Source of the DNA: an uncultured Dorea sp.
GTDB lineage: Bacteria; Bacillota; Clostridia; Lachnospirales; Lachnospiraceae
Length of the DNA: 6,603 bases
NCBI GenBank assembly: GCA_910587575.1
Contig: CAJULU010000020.1
Coordinates: 56,326-62,928 of the forward strand
Direction of reading: 5' to 3'
Shown: piece after piece, positions 1 through 6,603 of the stretch
How positions within the stretch are numbered: the first letter of the stretch is position 1
Layout of the letters: every line of letters starts with the position of its first letter
Position numbers and translations under genes: made by a program
Notes under the pieces: generated by a model
The model's database searches: none
What the model saw: only the letters and a program-made list of their open reading frames with translations
Told to the model about the DNA's origin: nothing

Positions 1-1662
1 AAAAAAAAGTGGTGGCATGACAAGGTAGCTTATCAGATCTATCCAAAGAGTTTCTACGATTCCAACGGGGACGGAATCGGCGACATTCCCGGAATCATCA
101 GCAAATTAGATTATCTTCAGGACTTAGGAGTCGATATCATCTGGCTCTCCCCCTGCTATCCTTCTCCTCTTGCCGATGAAGGATATGACATTTCCGATTA
201 CTATGGCATCGACCCCCGCTTCGGCACCATGTCAGATATGGAACAGTTAATCGCAGAAGCAAAAAAACGGAATATGTACATTCTCATGGATCTGGTTGTG
301 AACCACTGTTCAGACGAACACGAATGGTTTCAGAAAGCCTGTGAGGATCCGGACGGGAAATACGGGAACTTCTTCTATCTGAGAGATAAGAAGGACGGGG
401 AACTTCCCACCAACTGGCGCTCCTACTTCGGCGGCCCTGTCTGGGAAGACCTGCCCGGTACAGACAAGCAGTATCTCCACGTGTTCCACAAGAAACAGCC
501 GGATCTGAACTGGGAGAACCCTGAGCTTCGGGAAGAGGTTTACAAGAATATCAACTGGTGGCTTGACAAGGGACTCGGCGGTTTCCGTATTGATGCCATT
601 ATTAATATTAAGAAGGCTCTTCCTTTCAGAAGCTATGAACCTGACCGCAGGGACGGCCTGTGCAGTATCAAGACCATGTTAAAGGAAGCCCATGGAATCG
701 GAGAGTTCTTAGGAGAAATGCGTGACCGCACTTTCAAAAAGTACGATGCCTTCTCTGTGGGGGAAGTATTCGATGAAAAGCCGGAAGAGATTCCCGATTT
801 TATCGGAGACAACGGCTACTTCTCCAGTATGTTTGACTTTAACGAGACGATTTTCGGAAACAGCGAGAAGGGCTGGTATGATGCGAAGCCGGTTACGCCT
901 GACGATTACAAACGGTGCTGCTTCGAATCCCAGGCTAAGATTGGGGACATCGGTTTCCTCTCCAACATCATTGAGAACCATGATGAACCCCGGGGCGTCA
1001 GCAGATATATTCCGGAAGGAGACTGCAATGTCCACAGCAAGAAAATGCTTGCCGCTCTGAACTTCATGCTGAAAGGACTGCCGTTCATCTACCAGGGACA
1101 GGAACTGGGAATGGAAAACGTCCCCTTCTCTTCCATTGACGAGATAGACGACATCTCTACTCTGGATGAATATCAGGTTGCTTTAGATGCCGGACTTACT
1201 CCTGCGGAAGCATTAAAAGTAGTGGCTAAATTCAGCCGTGACAACGCCAGAACCCCCATGCATTGGTCCGCAGGGGAAAACGCAGGATTTACCACAGGGA
1301 AACCATGGCTTAAGGTGAACCCTAACTACACTTCCATCAATGTGGAGAGTCAGATGGATGACCCGGATTCCGTAAGAAGTTTTTATCGGGAACTAATTGC
1401 CCTGCGCAAGAATCCAGAGTATAAAGAGACGGTGGTCTATGGCGCACTTAAGCCGTATCTGGAAGACAGGCACAATCTGATGGCTTATTACCGCAAAGGC
1501 GACAGGACGCTTCTGGTAATCGGCAATTACCAGAAGGAAGAGCAGACCGTAGAACTTCCTTCCAGTTATCAGAAGGTGCTGCTGAATAATTACCCGGAAC
1601 TGATTACAGAAGGGAATTCTGTCCGGTTATCCGGATACCAGACAGTCATTCTTGAGATGTAA
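1..1662 (+). CDS. GH13 alpha-glucosidase, probably alpha-1,4-preferring (5' partial)
   Basis: Cytoplasmic exo-glucosidase of glycoside hydrolase family 13, oligo-1,6-glucosidase/alpha-glucosidase group, predicted to release glucose from the non-reducing end of short imported oligosaccharides. The frame is open from base 1 and already reads KKKWWHDKVAYQIYPKSF, the usual N-terminus, so probably only the start codon is missing; the first internal ATG (229) would remove the first beta-strand and calcium loop. 553 residues are visible. Numbered from base 1: calcium loop DSNGDGIGD (20-28), region I DLVVNH (97-102), region V QPDLNWENP (about 166-174), region II GFRIDAI with nucleophile Asp198, region III GEVF with acid/base Glu255, region IV ENHDEPR with Asp328, then a small C-terminal beta domain. 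No signal peptide is seen. Ala follows the nucleophile; in characterised relatives Ala or Thr here goes with alpha-1,4 activity and Val with alpha-1,6. Family is certain; exact substrate is inferred. It is probably co-transcribed with the paralogue 34 bases downstream. Confidence 0.95.
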   Translation, partial: KKKWWHDKVAYQIYPKSFYDSNGDGIGDIPGIISKLDYLQDLGVDIIWLSPCYPSPLADEGYDISDYYGIDPRFGTMSDMEQLIAEAKKRNMYILMDLVVNHCSDEHEWFQKACEDPDGKYGNFFYLRDKKDGELPTNWRSYFGGPVWEDLPGTDKQYLHVFHKKQPDLNWENPELREEVYKNINWWLDKGLGGFRIDAIINIKKALPFRSYEPDRRDGLCSIKTMLKEAHGIGEFLGEMRDRTFKKYDAFSVGEVFDEKPEEIPDFIGDNGYFSSMFDFNETIFGNSEKGWYDAKPVTPDDYKRCCFESQAKIGDIGFLSNIIENHDEPRGVSRYIPEGDCNVHSKKMLAALNFMLKGLPFIYQGQELGMENVPFSSIDEIDDISTLDEYQVALDAGLTPAEALKVVAKFSRDNARTPMHWSAGENAGFTTGKPWLKVNPNYTSINVESQMDDPDSVRSFYRELIALRKNPEYKETVVYGALKPYLEDRHNLMAYYRKGDRTLLVIGNYQKEEQTVELPSSYQKVLLNNYPELITEGNSVRLSGYQTVILEM

Positions 1663-1683
1663 GCACATTATTATAGTTAAGAA

Positions 1684-1687
1684 AGGA
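1684..1687 (+). promoter_or_regulatory. Ribosome binding site of the second GH13 gene
   Basis: AGGA, within GAAAGGA (1681-1687), lies nine bases before the ATG at 1697. It decides the start: an in-frame ATG at 1652 inside the end of the previous gene has no such site and would add 15 residues ahead of the conserved N-terminus. The 34-base gap between the genes holds no hairpin terminator, which fits co-transcription. Confidence 0.7.
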
Positions 1688-1696
1688 CGGAATCTT

Positions 1697-3358
1697 ATGA
1701 ACAGAACATGGTGGAAAGAGGCGGTAATCTATCAGATCTACCCCCGCAGTTTTATGGACAGCAACGGAGACGGTATCGGAGATATCAAGGGAATCACCAG
1801 CCGTCTGGATTATCTGAAATACTTAGGAGTCGATGTACTCTGGCTCTCTCCCATTTACCAGTCGCCCAACGATGACAACGGCTACGATATCAGCGATTAC
1901 CAGGCGATTATGGAAGAATTCGGAACCATGGCAGACTTTGACGAGATGCTTTCCGAAGCCCACAAACGGGGGCTCCGGGTAGTCATGGATCTGGTCGTGA
2001 ATCACACTTCCGATGAACACAGATGGTTTATGGAAAGCCGCAAGTCCACAGAGAACGAATATCGTGACTACTACATCTGGCGGGAAGGAAAGGATGCAAA
2101 GACGCCTCCTAACAACTGGGGCTCCTGCTTTGGCGGTTCCGCATGGCAGTACGATGAGCAGACGGCCATGTATTATCTGCATCTGTTTTCCAGGAAACAG
2201 CCGGATCTGAACTGGGATAATCCCAAGGTCCGCAAGGAAGTGTTCGACATGATGACCTGGTGGTGCGACAAGGGGATTGACGGATTCCGCATGGATGTCA
2301 TCAGTATGATCTCCAAGACAAAGGATATGCCGGACGGCCCCATAACTGATTTCTACGGCGACTACTCTCCTTACTGCGTACATGGTCCGAATATCCACAA
2401 ATATCTCCAGGAGATGAATGAAAAGGTTCTCTCCAGATATGATATCATGACCGTCGGCGAGACGCCCGGCGTCACTACAGAACTGGCGAAACAGTATGCC
2501 GGAGAGGATACCCATGAACTGAACATGGTATTCCAGTTTGAACATGTAGATAACCACGGTAAATACGGCAAATGGGATGCCCAGAAATGGCAGCTTACAA
2601 AGCTGAAACAGATCCTGAACCGCTGGCAGGTTGATTTATACGGCAAGGCATGGAACAGCCTGTTCTGGGATAACCACGACCAGCCAAGGGCGGTCTCCCG
2701 TTTCGGAGATGACAGGCCCAGGTACAGAGAACTTTCCGCCAAGATGCTGGCCACCTGCCTGCATATGATGCAGGGCTCTCCTTATATCTACCAGGGAGAA
2801 GAACTGGGGATGACCAACTATCCGTTCCAGAGCCCGGAAGAATTCCATGATATCGAGAGTATCAACGCCTATCAGGAGTGGTGCTTAAGCGGCGAAGTTT
2901 CCCATGAAGATTTCTGGCCATGCATTACCGCCAGAAGCCGCGACAATGCCAGGACGCCGGTACAATGGGATGACAGTGCGCAGGCCGGTTTTACCACCGG
3001 AACCCCCTGGATTGCCGTAAACCCTAATTACAAAGAGATTAACGCCAAGGCTGAGACAGAAGATCCGGATTCTGTATTCCATTATTATAAGAAGCTGATT
3101 GCGTTAAGAAAAGCAAATCCGATCATGGTCTACGGGAAATATGAGCCGCTGATGGAAGACAGCGAAGAACTGTTCGTATATACCAGGACTTTGGATGATG
3201 TAAAACTGCTGACAGTATGTAATTTCACAGACCGCAGGATCAGTTTTTCCATACCGGAGGAATTCGTTGGAAAGTCCTGTCTGATTGCCAATATGGAAAA
3301 TGACTACAGTAAGAAAGAGCTGACGTTAAGGCCTTATGAGGCATTCGTATTAATTTAA
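1697..3358 (+). CDS. malL: GH13 oligo-1,6-glucosidase (isomaltase type)
   Basis: Predicted cytoplasmic oligo-1,6-glucosidase that hydrolyses the terminal alpha-1,6 bond of isomaltose, panose and short isomalto-oligosaccharides. The 553-residue length is normal for the family and the protein appears complete. Visible in order: MNRTWWKEAVIYQIYPRSF N-terminus, calcium loop DSNGDGIGD (21-29), region I DLVVNHTS (98-105), region V QPDLNWDNP (168-176), region II GFRMDVISMISK with nucleophile Asp200 and Val201, region III GETP with acid/base Glu255, region IV DNHDQPR with His327 and Asp328, and the late SRDNARTP motif. Val after the nucleophile is the classic alpha-1,6 determinant. No signal peptide is present. 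It follows a paralogous glucosidase by 34 bases and ends at a terminator, so the two form the end of one operon. Alternatives are dextran glucosidase (dexB) or trehalose-6-phosphate hydrolase (treC), which share the Val and the NHDQPR motif; no trehalose transporter or regulator is visible to favour the latter. The gene symbol is a best fit. Confidence 0.93.
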   Translation: MNRTWWKEAVIYQIYPRSFMDSNGDGIGDIKGITSRLDYLKYLGVDVLWLSPIYQSPNDDNGYDISDYQAIMEEFGTMADFDEMLSEAHKRGLRVVMDLVVNHTSDEHRWFMESRKSTENEYRDYYIWREGKDAKTPPNNWGSCFGGSAWQYDEQTAMYYLHLFSRKQPDLNWDNPKVRKEVFDMMTWWCDKGIDGFRMDVISMISKTKDMPDGPITDFYGDYSPYCVHGPNIHKYLQEMNEKVLSRYDIMTVGETPGVTTELAKQYAGEDTHELNMVFQFEHVDNHGKYGKWDAQKWQLTKLKQILNRWQVDLYGKAWNSLFWDNHDQPRAVSRFGDDRPRYRELSAKMLATCLHMMQGSPYIYQGEELGMTNYPFQSPEEFHDIESINAYQEWCLSGEVSHEDFWPCITARSRDNARTPVQWDDSAQAGFTTGTPWIAVNPNYKEINAKAETEDPDSVFHYYKKLIALRKANPIMVYGKYEPLMEDSEELFVYTRTLDDVKLLTVCNFTDRRISFSIPEEFVGKSCLIANMENDYSKKELTLRPYEAFVLI

Positions 3359-3375
3359 TCACGTATTTTATTTCC

Positions 3376-3414
3376 GGAGGGCAGGAGGGGAATCTCCCTT
3401 GCCTTCCTTTTTTT
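3376..3414 (+). terminator. Rho-independent terminator of the GH13 pair
   Basis: A GC-rich hairpin starts 18 bases after the stop codon. The arm 3376-3389 pairs with 3394-3407 around the loop GAAT, with four G-U pairs and one A-C mismatch among 14 positions. Seven T residues (3408-3414) follow directly. It ends the two-gene transcript before the ATPase gene. Confidence 0.85.
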
Positions 3415-3427
3415 ACTATGCTAGAAT
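3399..3427 (+). promoter_or_regulatory. Candidate sigma-A promoter of the AAA-ATPase gene
   Basis: An extended -10 element, TGCTAGAAT (3419-3427), sits 17 bases after a weak -35-like TTGCCT (3399-3404). The -10 TAGAAT matches TATAAT at five of six positions and carries the TG extension; the -35 matches TTGACA at four of six. The -35 lies in the 3' arm of the preceding terminator. Initiation would fall near 3434 and leave a leader of about 24 bases. This is a pattern match only. Confidence 0.45.
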
Positions 3428-3443
3428 GTATTCATAGTCAAGG

Positions 3444-3453
3444 AGGAGGTGAT
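3444..3453 (+). promoter_or_regulatory. Very strong Shine-Dalgarno that fixes a GTG start
   Basis: AGGAGGTGAT is a full ten-base complement of the conserved 16S rRNA 3' end. Its GGAGG core ends eight bases before the GTG at 3458. An in-frame GTG at 3449 lies inside this element and so cannot be the start it serves. The site predicts efficient translation despite the GTG start codon. Confidence 0.8.
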
Positions 3454-3457
3454 ACCT

Positions 3458-5029
3458 GTGGGAAATTATCTGAATCCCGGCAACAGCGGGTTTGAAGAAA
3501 TCCGAAAAAGTCCCTATGTGGATAAGAGTGATCTGATCCGTCTGATCAACCAGACAATCGGCACGAAGCAGAAATTAATCTGCGTCAGCCGTCCACGCCG
3601 CTTCGGGAAGTCCTTCGCCACTCAGATGCTCTGCGCTTATTATGACCGGACCTGTGATTCCGCCCCCCTGTTTGATGACCTTACCATAGCAGGAGATCCA
3701 CAGTATTCCCGGCATCTGAATCAGTACGATGTCATCTACCTGGATATGACAGGAATCATCGGTGAAACATCCATCGCAGATATGGTGCCTTATATCAAGA
3801 GAACCATCATCTGTGAACTGACCGCAGCATATCCCCAACTGGAAGTAACCGAAGGTTTTGTCCCCACTCTGGCCTGCGCTGCCAGGCTGGCAGGACGATT
3901 CATCATGGTCATTGATGAATGGGACGCACCAATCCGTGAAGCAAAAGACAATCCGAAATCCCAGAAGGATTATCTGGAATTTCTGCGGGCATTATTTAAA
4001 AACAGCGCTGCCACTTCCCAGATTTTTGCAGCAGTATACATGACAGGCATTTTACCGATCAAAAAAGACGGTTCACAGTCTGCAATCTCCGACTTTCGGG
4101 AGTTCTCTGTCCTTGATCCCGGGGAATACGCAGTATTCACCGGATTCACGGAGAATGAAGTAGAGACATTATGCGCCCAGTACCACATGGATTTTAAAGC
4201 TGCAAAAGACTGGTATGACGGTTATTCCTTCGACAAGGTTCATTCCGTATACAATCCCTACTCCGTTATGAGCGCCATGTTAAGCGGTAAATTCAGATCT
4301 TACTGGAAGAAGACATCTGCCGCAGAAGCCCTTCTGAGATATATTGATATGGATGAAGACGGATTGCAGGACGACATCGCCAGACTGGTCAGCGGCGAGG
4401 AAATCGAGATTGACACAGAAGGGTTCGAAAATGATTTTGAGACTTTCAATAGTAAAGACGATGTACTGACACTCCTGGTTCATCTGGGTTATCTGTCTTA
4501 TACAGAGGAAGAAGATGGATCTGGTACGGTCAGAATTCCCAACAAAGAGGTTCTCTTAGAGTTCAATAAGATCCTCCGGAAGGGAACACATACCGAACTT
4601 CTCCGCTTGATCCAGGCTTCCGACCGGCTCTTTGAGAACACGCTCCACGGAAACGCCAGTATTGTAGCAGAGATGATTGCCAGGATTCATGACTCCAGCT
4701 ATTCGCCTCAGTACTACAATGACGAACAGGCGCTGCGCTCTGTCATAAGATATGCATATCTTACCTGTGTTGACCGGTACAGTAAAATCGAAGAGCTTCC
4801 ATCCGGCCATGGGTATGCGGATATCGTGTATCTTCCAAAAAGGAAATCCCTGCTTCCTGCAATCATCATTGAATTGAAATGGAACAAGACAGCCGCAGGA
4901 GCGCTTGCCCAGATCAAAGACCGGAATTATCCGGCCGTCCTGAAAGACTATGGAGGCCCGCTGATTCTGGTTGCTATCAGTTATCATGCCAGGACGAAGG
5001 TGCACTCCTGCATCATTGAGAAACAATAA
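3458..5029 (+). CDS. AAA-ATPase-like protein with C-terminal PD-(D/E)XK nuclease domain
   Basis: A 523-residue cytoplasmic protein of the AAA-ATPase-like (PF09820 type) plus PD-(D/E)XK (PF08011 type) family, assigned by recognising its motifs. The N-terminal half carries a P-loop SRPRRFGKS (44-52), which lacks the usual first Gly as is common in this family, and a Walker B stretch FIMVIDEWD (148-156) with Asp153 and Glu154. Family signature stretches follow: MTGILPIKKD (about 195-204), WYDGYSF (252-258) and VYNPYSVM (264-271). The C-terminal nuclease-like motif is GHGYADIVY (450-458) with Asp455, then IIELKW (470-475) with Glu472 and Lys474, then the ALAQIKDRNY helix (482-491) typical of the family. 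ATP-binding and nuclease residues all look intact, so it is probably functional. The cellular role of the family is not established; similar genes occur in many scattered copies in gut Clostridia and Bacteroidetes. It has its own candidate promoter and terminator, so no functional link to the glycosidases should be assumed. Confidence 0.9.
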   Translation: MGNYLNPGNSGFEEIRKSPYVDKSDLIRLINQTIGTKQKLICVSRPRRFGKSFATQMLCAYYDRTCDSAPLFDDLTIAGDPQYSRHLNQYDVIYLDMTGIIGETSIADMVPYIKRTIICELTAAYPQLEVTEGFVPTLACAARLAGRFIMVIDEWDAPIREAKDNPKSQKDYLEFLRALFKNSAATSQIFAAVYMTGILPIKKDGSQSAISDFREFSVLDPGEYAVFTGFTENEVETLCAQYHMDFKAAKDWYDGYSFDKVHSVYNPYSVMSAMLSGKFRSYWKKTSAAEALLRYIDMDEDGLQDDIARLVSGEEIEIDTEGFENDFETFNSKDDVLTLLVHLGYLSYTEEEDGSGTVRIPNKEVLLEFNKILRKGTHTELLRLIQASDRLFENTLHGNASIVAEMIARIHDSSYSPQYYNDEQALRSVIRYAYLTCVDRYSKIEELPSGHGYADIVYLPKRKSLLPAIIIELKWNKTAAGALAQIKDRNYPAVLKDYGGPLILVAISYHARTKVHSCIIEKQ

Positions 5030-5034
5030 CCTGG

Positions 5035-5060
5035 AAAAAGGGGCCGGACAGCCCCTTTTT
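5035..5060. terminator. Bidirectional rho-independent terminator between convergent genes
   Basis: AAAAAGGGGC (5035-5044) and GCCCCTTTTT (5051-5060) are perfect inverted repeats around the six-base loop CGGACA. The A tract on one side and T tract on the other give a U-tailed hairpin on either strand. It starts six bases after the ATPase stop codon and lies 14 bases beyond the stop of the minus-strand glycosidase, inside a 45-base gap. Confidence 0.92.
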
Positions 5061-5074
5061 CGTTTCATCTGAAT

Positions 5075-6603
5075 TTATTTCACTTCTTTTACAAACACAG
5101 CCGTGGCGCCTGGAATCGTCAGATTTCCGTCTTTCTGTGTCACATCCCCGCCGTTCTGGTAAATCACATCTCCTAATTTCCCGTCATAGGCAAAGCATGC
5201 CTCTTTCCCGGAAGGATTGATCACAATCAGCACAGACTCATCCCCGTTATATCTTCTGTATGCCAATGGATAGGCATTCTCCTCACAGTACAGGAACTCA
5301 ATCTTTGCTTCACTCTGCAGCACCTTCTCCGACTGACGGACACCAATCAGCTTCTTCACCTCATGATAAATGGAACCGGCATCTGCCATCTGGCTTTTCG
5401 CCGTAGGGCGGTTAACGTCCGGGTCAATGGGGATATAGAGTTCCTCTGCCTTTGCCTCAGAAAATCCTGCGTTCAGGCCGTCATCCCACTGCATCGGTGA
5501 ACGTGAACCTGTACGGATATAACCGCCTTCCACAGACACCACATCCGCCAGATACCGCATCCCCAGTTCATCGCCATAGTAGATAAACGGCGCACCCGGC
5601 AGTGACAGGATGAATGCAAATACGATCTTCACCTCTTCCTCGTCCAGCCACTTTGTAAGCCTCTCCATATCATGATTGCCGGACGGCATACAGATCATGC
5701 CCTTCCCGTTGGTAGGCTCATAACATTTCTTATAATAGTCAATGAACGCCTTGGCGTTTCCTGTACCCTTCCGTGAAAAATACGGATTATCCGCATGGTA
5801 CAGATCCGTGTAATGGCTCGGTCCGAAGTGCAGCATGAAATCCATATGATATCCGGACTGAAGACTCCTGTCCGGCTGTCCCCACTCTGAAATCATGGCT
5901 GCATCCGGGAACTCCTTATCCAGAAAATCACGGAAGTCACGCCACAGGGCAATCGTCCCTTTCTGTTCCGGGTCGTTCTTGACAAGGGAACCCGCCATAT
6001 CCACACGGAACCCGTCGCATCCCATTTTCAGCCAGAACCGCATGACATCCTTAATGGCCTCACGGGTCGCCAGTGCATCCTCTGAATCCATGGGCTGCTG
6101 CCATTTCGGATCATTTACCTCATAGAACCCATAATTCAGACAGGGCTGGTGTGCATAAAAATTCACTGCCACACAGCCGTTCCTCTGGCTCATGCCCCGG
6201 AGAAATCCCATAATGCTGCCCACGCCTTCAAAATCCTTCCAGGCATCATCCGTCCACACATACCGTCCGGAACAGGAATTCTTCTCCGGCTTTAACGACT
6301 CCTGGAACCACTCATGATCCCAGGAAGTATGCCCCGGAACCAGGTCGAGAAGCACATGCATGTCTCTCTTATGGACCTCGTCGAACAGCCTCTTAAGATC
6401 TGCATTCGTCCCATACCGGGGAGCCACCTTCATATAATCGGATACATCATACCCGGCATCTAAAAACGGGGACTCAAAACAGGGATTCAGCCAGATCGCA
6501 TTACATCCAAGTTCCGCAATATAATCCAGGTGATTGATAATCCCCTGCATATCTCCGATTCCGTCTGCATTGGTATCCGCAAAGGACTGAGGATAAATCT
6601 CAT
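5075..6603 (-). CDS. Divergent GH13 glycosidase, alpha-amylase superfamily (5' partial)
   Basis: Predicted alpha-glucan or oligosaccharide hydrolase of family GH13; subfamily and substrate are uncertain. The frame stays open to the right edge: upstream of the internal ATG at 6550 it reads EIYPQSFADTNADGIGD, the standard N-terminus with calcium loop, so the true start lies a few codons outside. Numbered from the first whole codon (6601), 508 residues are visible. Region I is LLDLVPGHTS (Asp86, His91), with Gly90 where Asn is usual; region V is QPCLNYG; region II GFRVDMAG holds nucleophile Asp201; region III ISEWGQ holds acid/base Glu239; region IV GNHDMERL holds Asp311. YYGDELGM and SPMQWDD follow, then a C-terminal beta domain. 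The nucleophile to acid/base distance is 38 residues, against 55-57 in the other two glycosidases here, so it is not their recent paralogue. The catalytic triad is complete, so activity is expected. Whether it has a signal peptide cannot be seen. Its promoter lies outside the window. Confidence 0.93.
   Translation of the reverse strand, partial: EIYPQSFADTNADGIGDMQGIINHLDYIAELGCNAIWLNPCFESPFLDAGYDVSDYMKVAPRYGTNADLKRLFDEVHKRDMHVLLDLVPGHTSWDHEWFQESLKPEKNSCSGRYVWTDDAWKDFEGVGSIMGFLRGMSQRNGCVAVNFYAHQPCLNYGFYEVNDPKWQQPMDSEDALATREAIKDVMRFWLKMGCDGFRVDMAGSLVKNDPEQKGTIALWRDFRDFLDKEFPDAAMISEWGQPDRSLQSGYHMDFMLHFGPSHYTDLYHADNPYFSRKGTGNAKAFIDYYKKCYEPTNGKGMICMPSGNHDMERLTKWLDEEEVKIVFAFILSLPGAPFIYYGDELGMRYLADVVSVEGGYIRTGSRSPMQWDDGLNAGFSEAKAEELYIPIDPDVNRPTAKSQMADAGSIYHEVKKLIGVRQSEKVLQSEAKIEFLYCEENAYPLAYRRYNGDESVLIVINPSGKEACFAYDGKLGDVIYQNGGDVTQKDGNLTIPGATAVFVKEVK

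Noticed and set aside
722..1060. Plus-strand open frame in a second frame within the first glucosidase
   Set aside because: It overlaps the catalytic core of a conserved gene, with low-complexity composition and no convincing ribosome site.
1652..1696. Upstream ATG giving the second glucosidase 15 extra N-terminal residues that overlap the first gene
   Set aside because: No Shine-Dalgarno precedes 1652, the extra residues do not match the family N-terminus, and the ATG at 1697 has a well-placed AGGA.
1823..2557. Long minus-strand open frame (244 codons) inside the second glucosidase
   Set aside because: It is fully antisense to a clear GH13 gene, shows no recognisable domain, and is explained by the sense gene's codon composition.
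3449..3457. GTG at 3449 as start of the ATPase gene
   Set aside because: It lies inside the Shine-Dalgarno sequence itself; GTG at 3458 has correct spacing.
4556..5068. Minus-strand open frame of 170 codons overlapping the end of the ATPase gene
   Set aside because: It is antisense to the conserved nuclease domain, and its first codons read through the terminator hairpin.
3367..5081. Eight-base direct repeat TTTATTTC (3367-3374 and 5074-5081) flanking the ATPase unit, as a target-site duplication
   Set aside because: It is short and AT-rich, so chance is likely. One copy overlaps the stop codon of the third glycosidase, and no terminal inverted repeats or recombinase are present.
6601..6603. 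ATG on the minus strand at the right edge as start of the third glycosidase
   Set aside because: It is out of frame; the conserved frame continues through the edge with EIYPQSF, so the start lies outside the window.

Overview
The window looks like part of the chromosome of a gut-type Clostridia bacterium, probably Lachnospiraceae. This is inferred from moderate GC, strong Gram-positive Shine-Dalgarno sequences, cytoplasmic GH13 oligosaccharide glucosidases, and a gene of the AAA-ATPase-like/PD-(D/E)XK family that is common in Clostridia and Bacteroidetes. No marker gene is present to fix the genus. There is no RNA gene, CRISPR array, insertion sequence or phage gene, and no gene-free stretch longer than 99 bases.

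Region 1 (1-3414, plus strand) is a two-gene unit. The first gene is a GH13 alpha-glucosidase whose start codon lies just upstream of the window. After a 34-base gap comes a complete GH13 oligo-1,6-glucosidase (isomaltase-type) gene, closed by a rho-independent terminator. The two proteins are paralogues of nearly equal length. They differ at the residue after the catalytic nucleophile: Ala in the first, Val in the second. In this family that position separates alpha-1,4 from alpha-1,6 preference. Together the pair could split mixed-linkage imported oligosaccharides (maltose and isomaltose types) into glucose in the cytoplasm.

Region 2 (3399-5060, plus strand) is a one-gene unit. A candidate extended -10 promoter overlaps the preceding terminator, followed by a perfect Shine-Dalgarno sequence, a GTG start and a 523-residue AAA-ATPase-like protein with a C-terminal PD-(D/E)XK nuclease-like domain. 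Both active sites look intact. The role of this family is unknown, and nothing links it to sugar metabolism except position.

Region 3 (5075-6603, minus strand) is a third GH13 gene, convergent with region 2 and missing its first few codons at the right edge. It has the catalytic triad but belongs to a different, divergent GH13 group, with Gly for Asn in conserved region I. A perfect 10-bp hairpin with A and T tracts between the convergent genes can terminate both transcripts.

Most of the window is an ordinary carbohydrate-use locus. The parts most worth a second look are the Ala/Val contrast between the tandem paralogues, the divergent third glycosidase, and the self-contained ATPase-nuclease gene between them.
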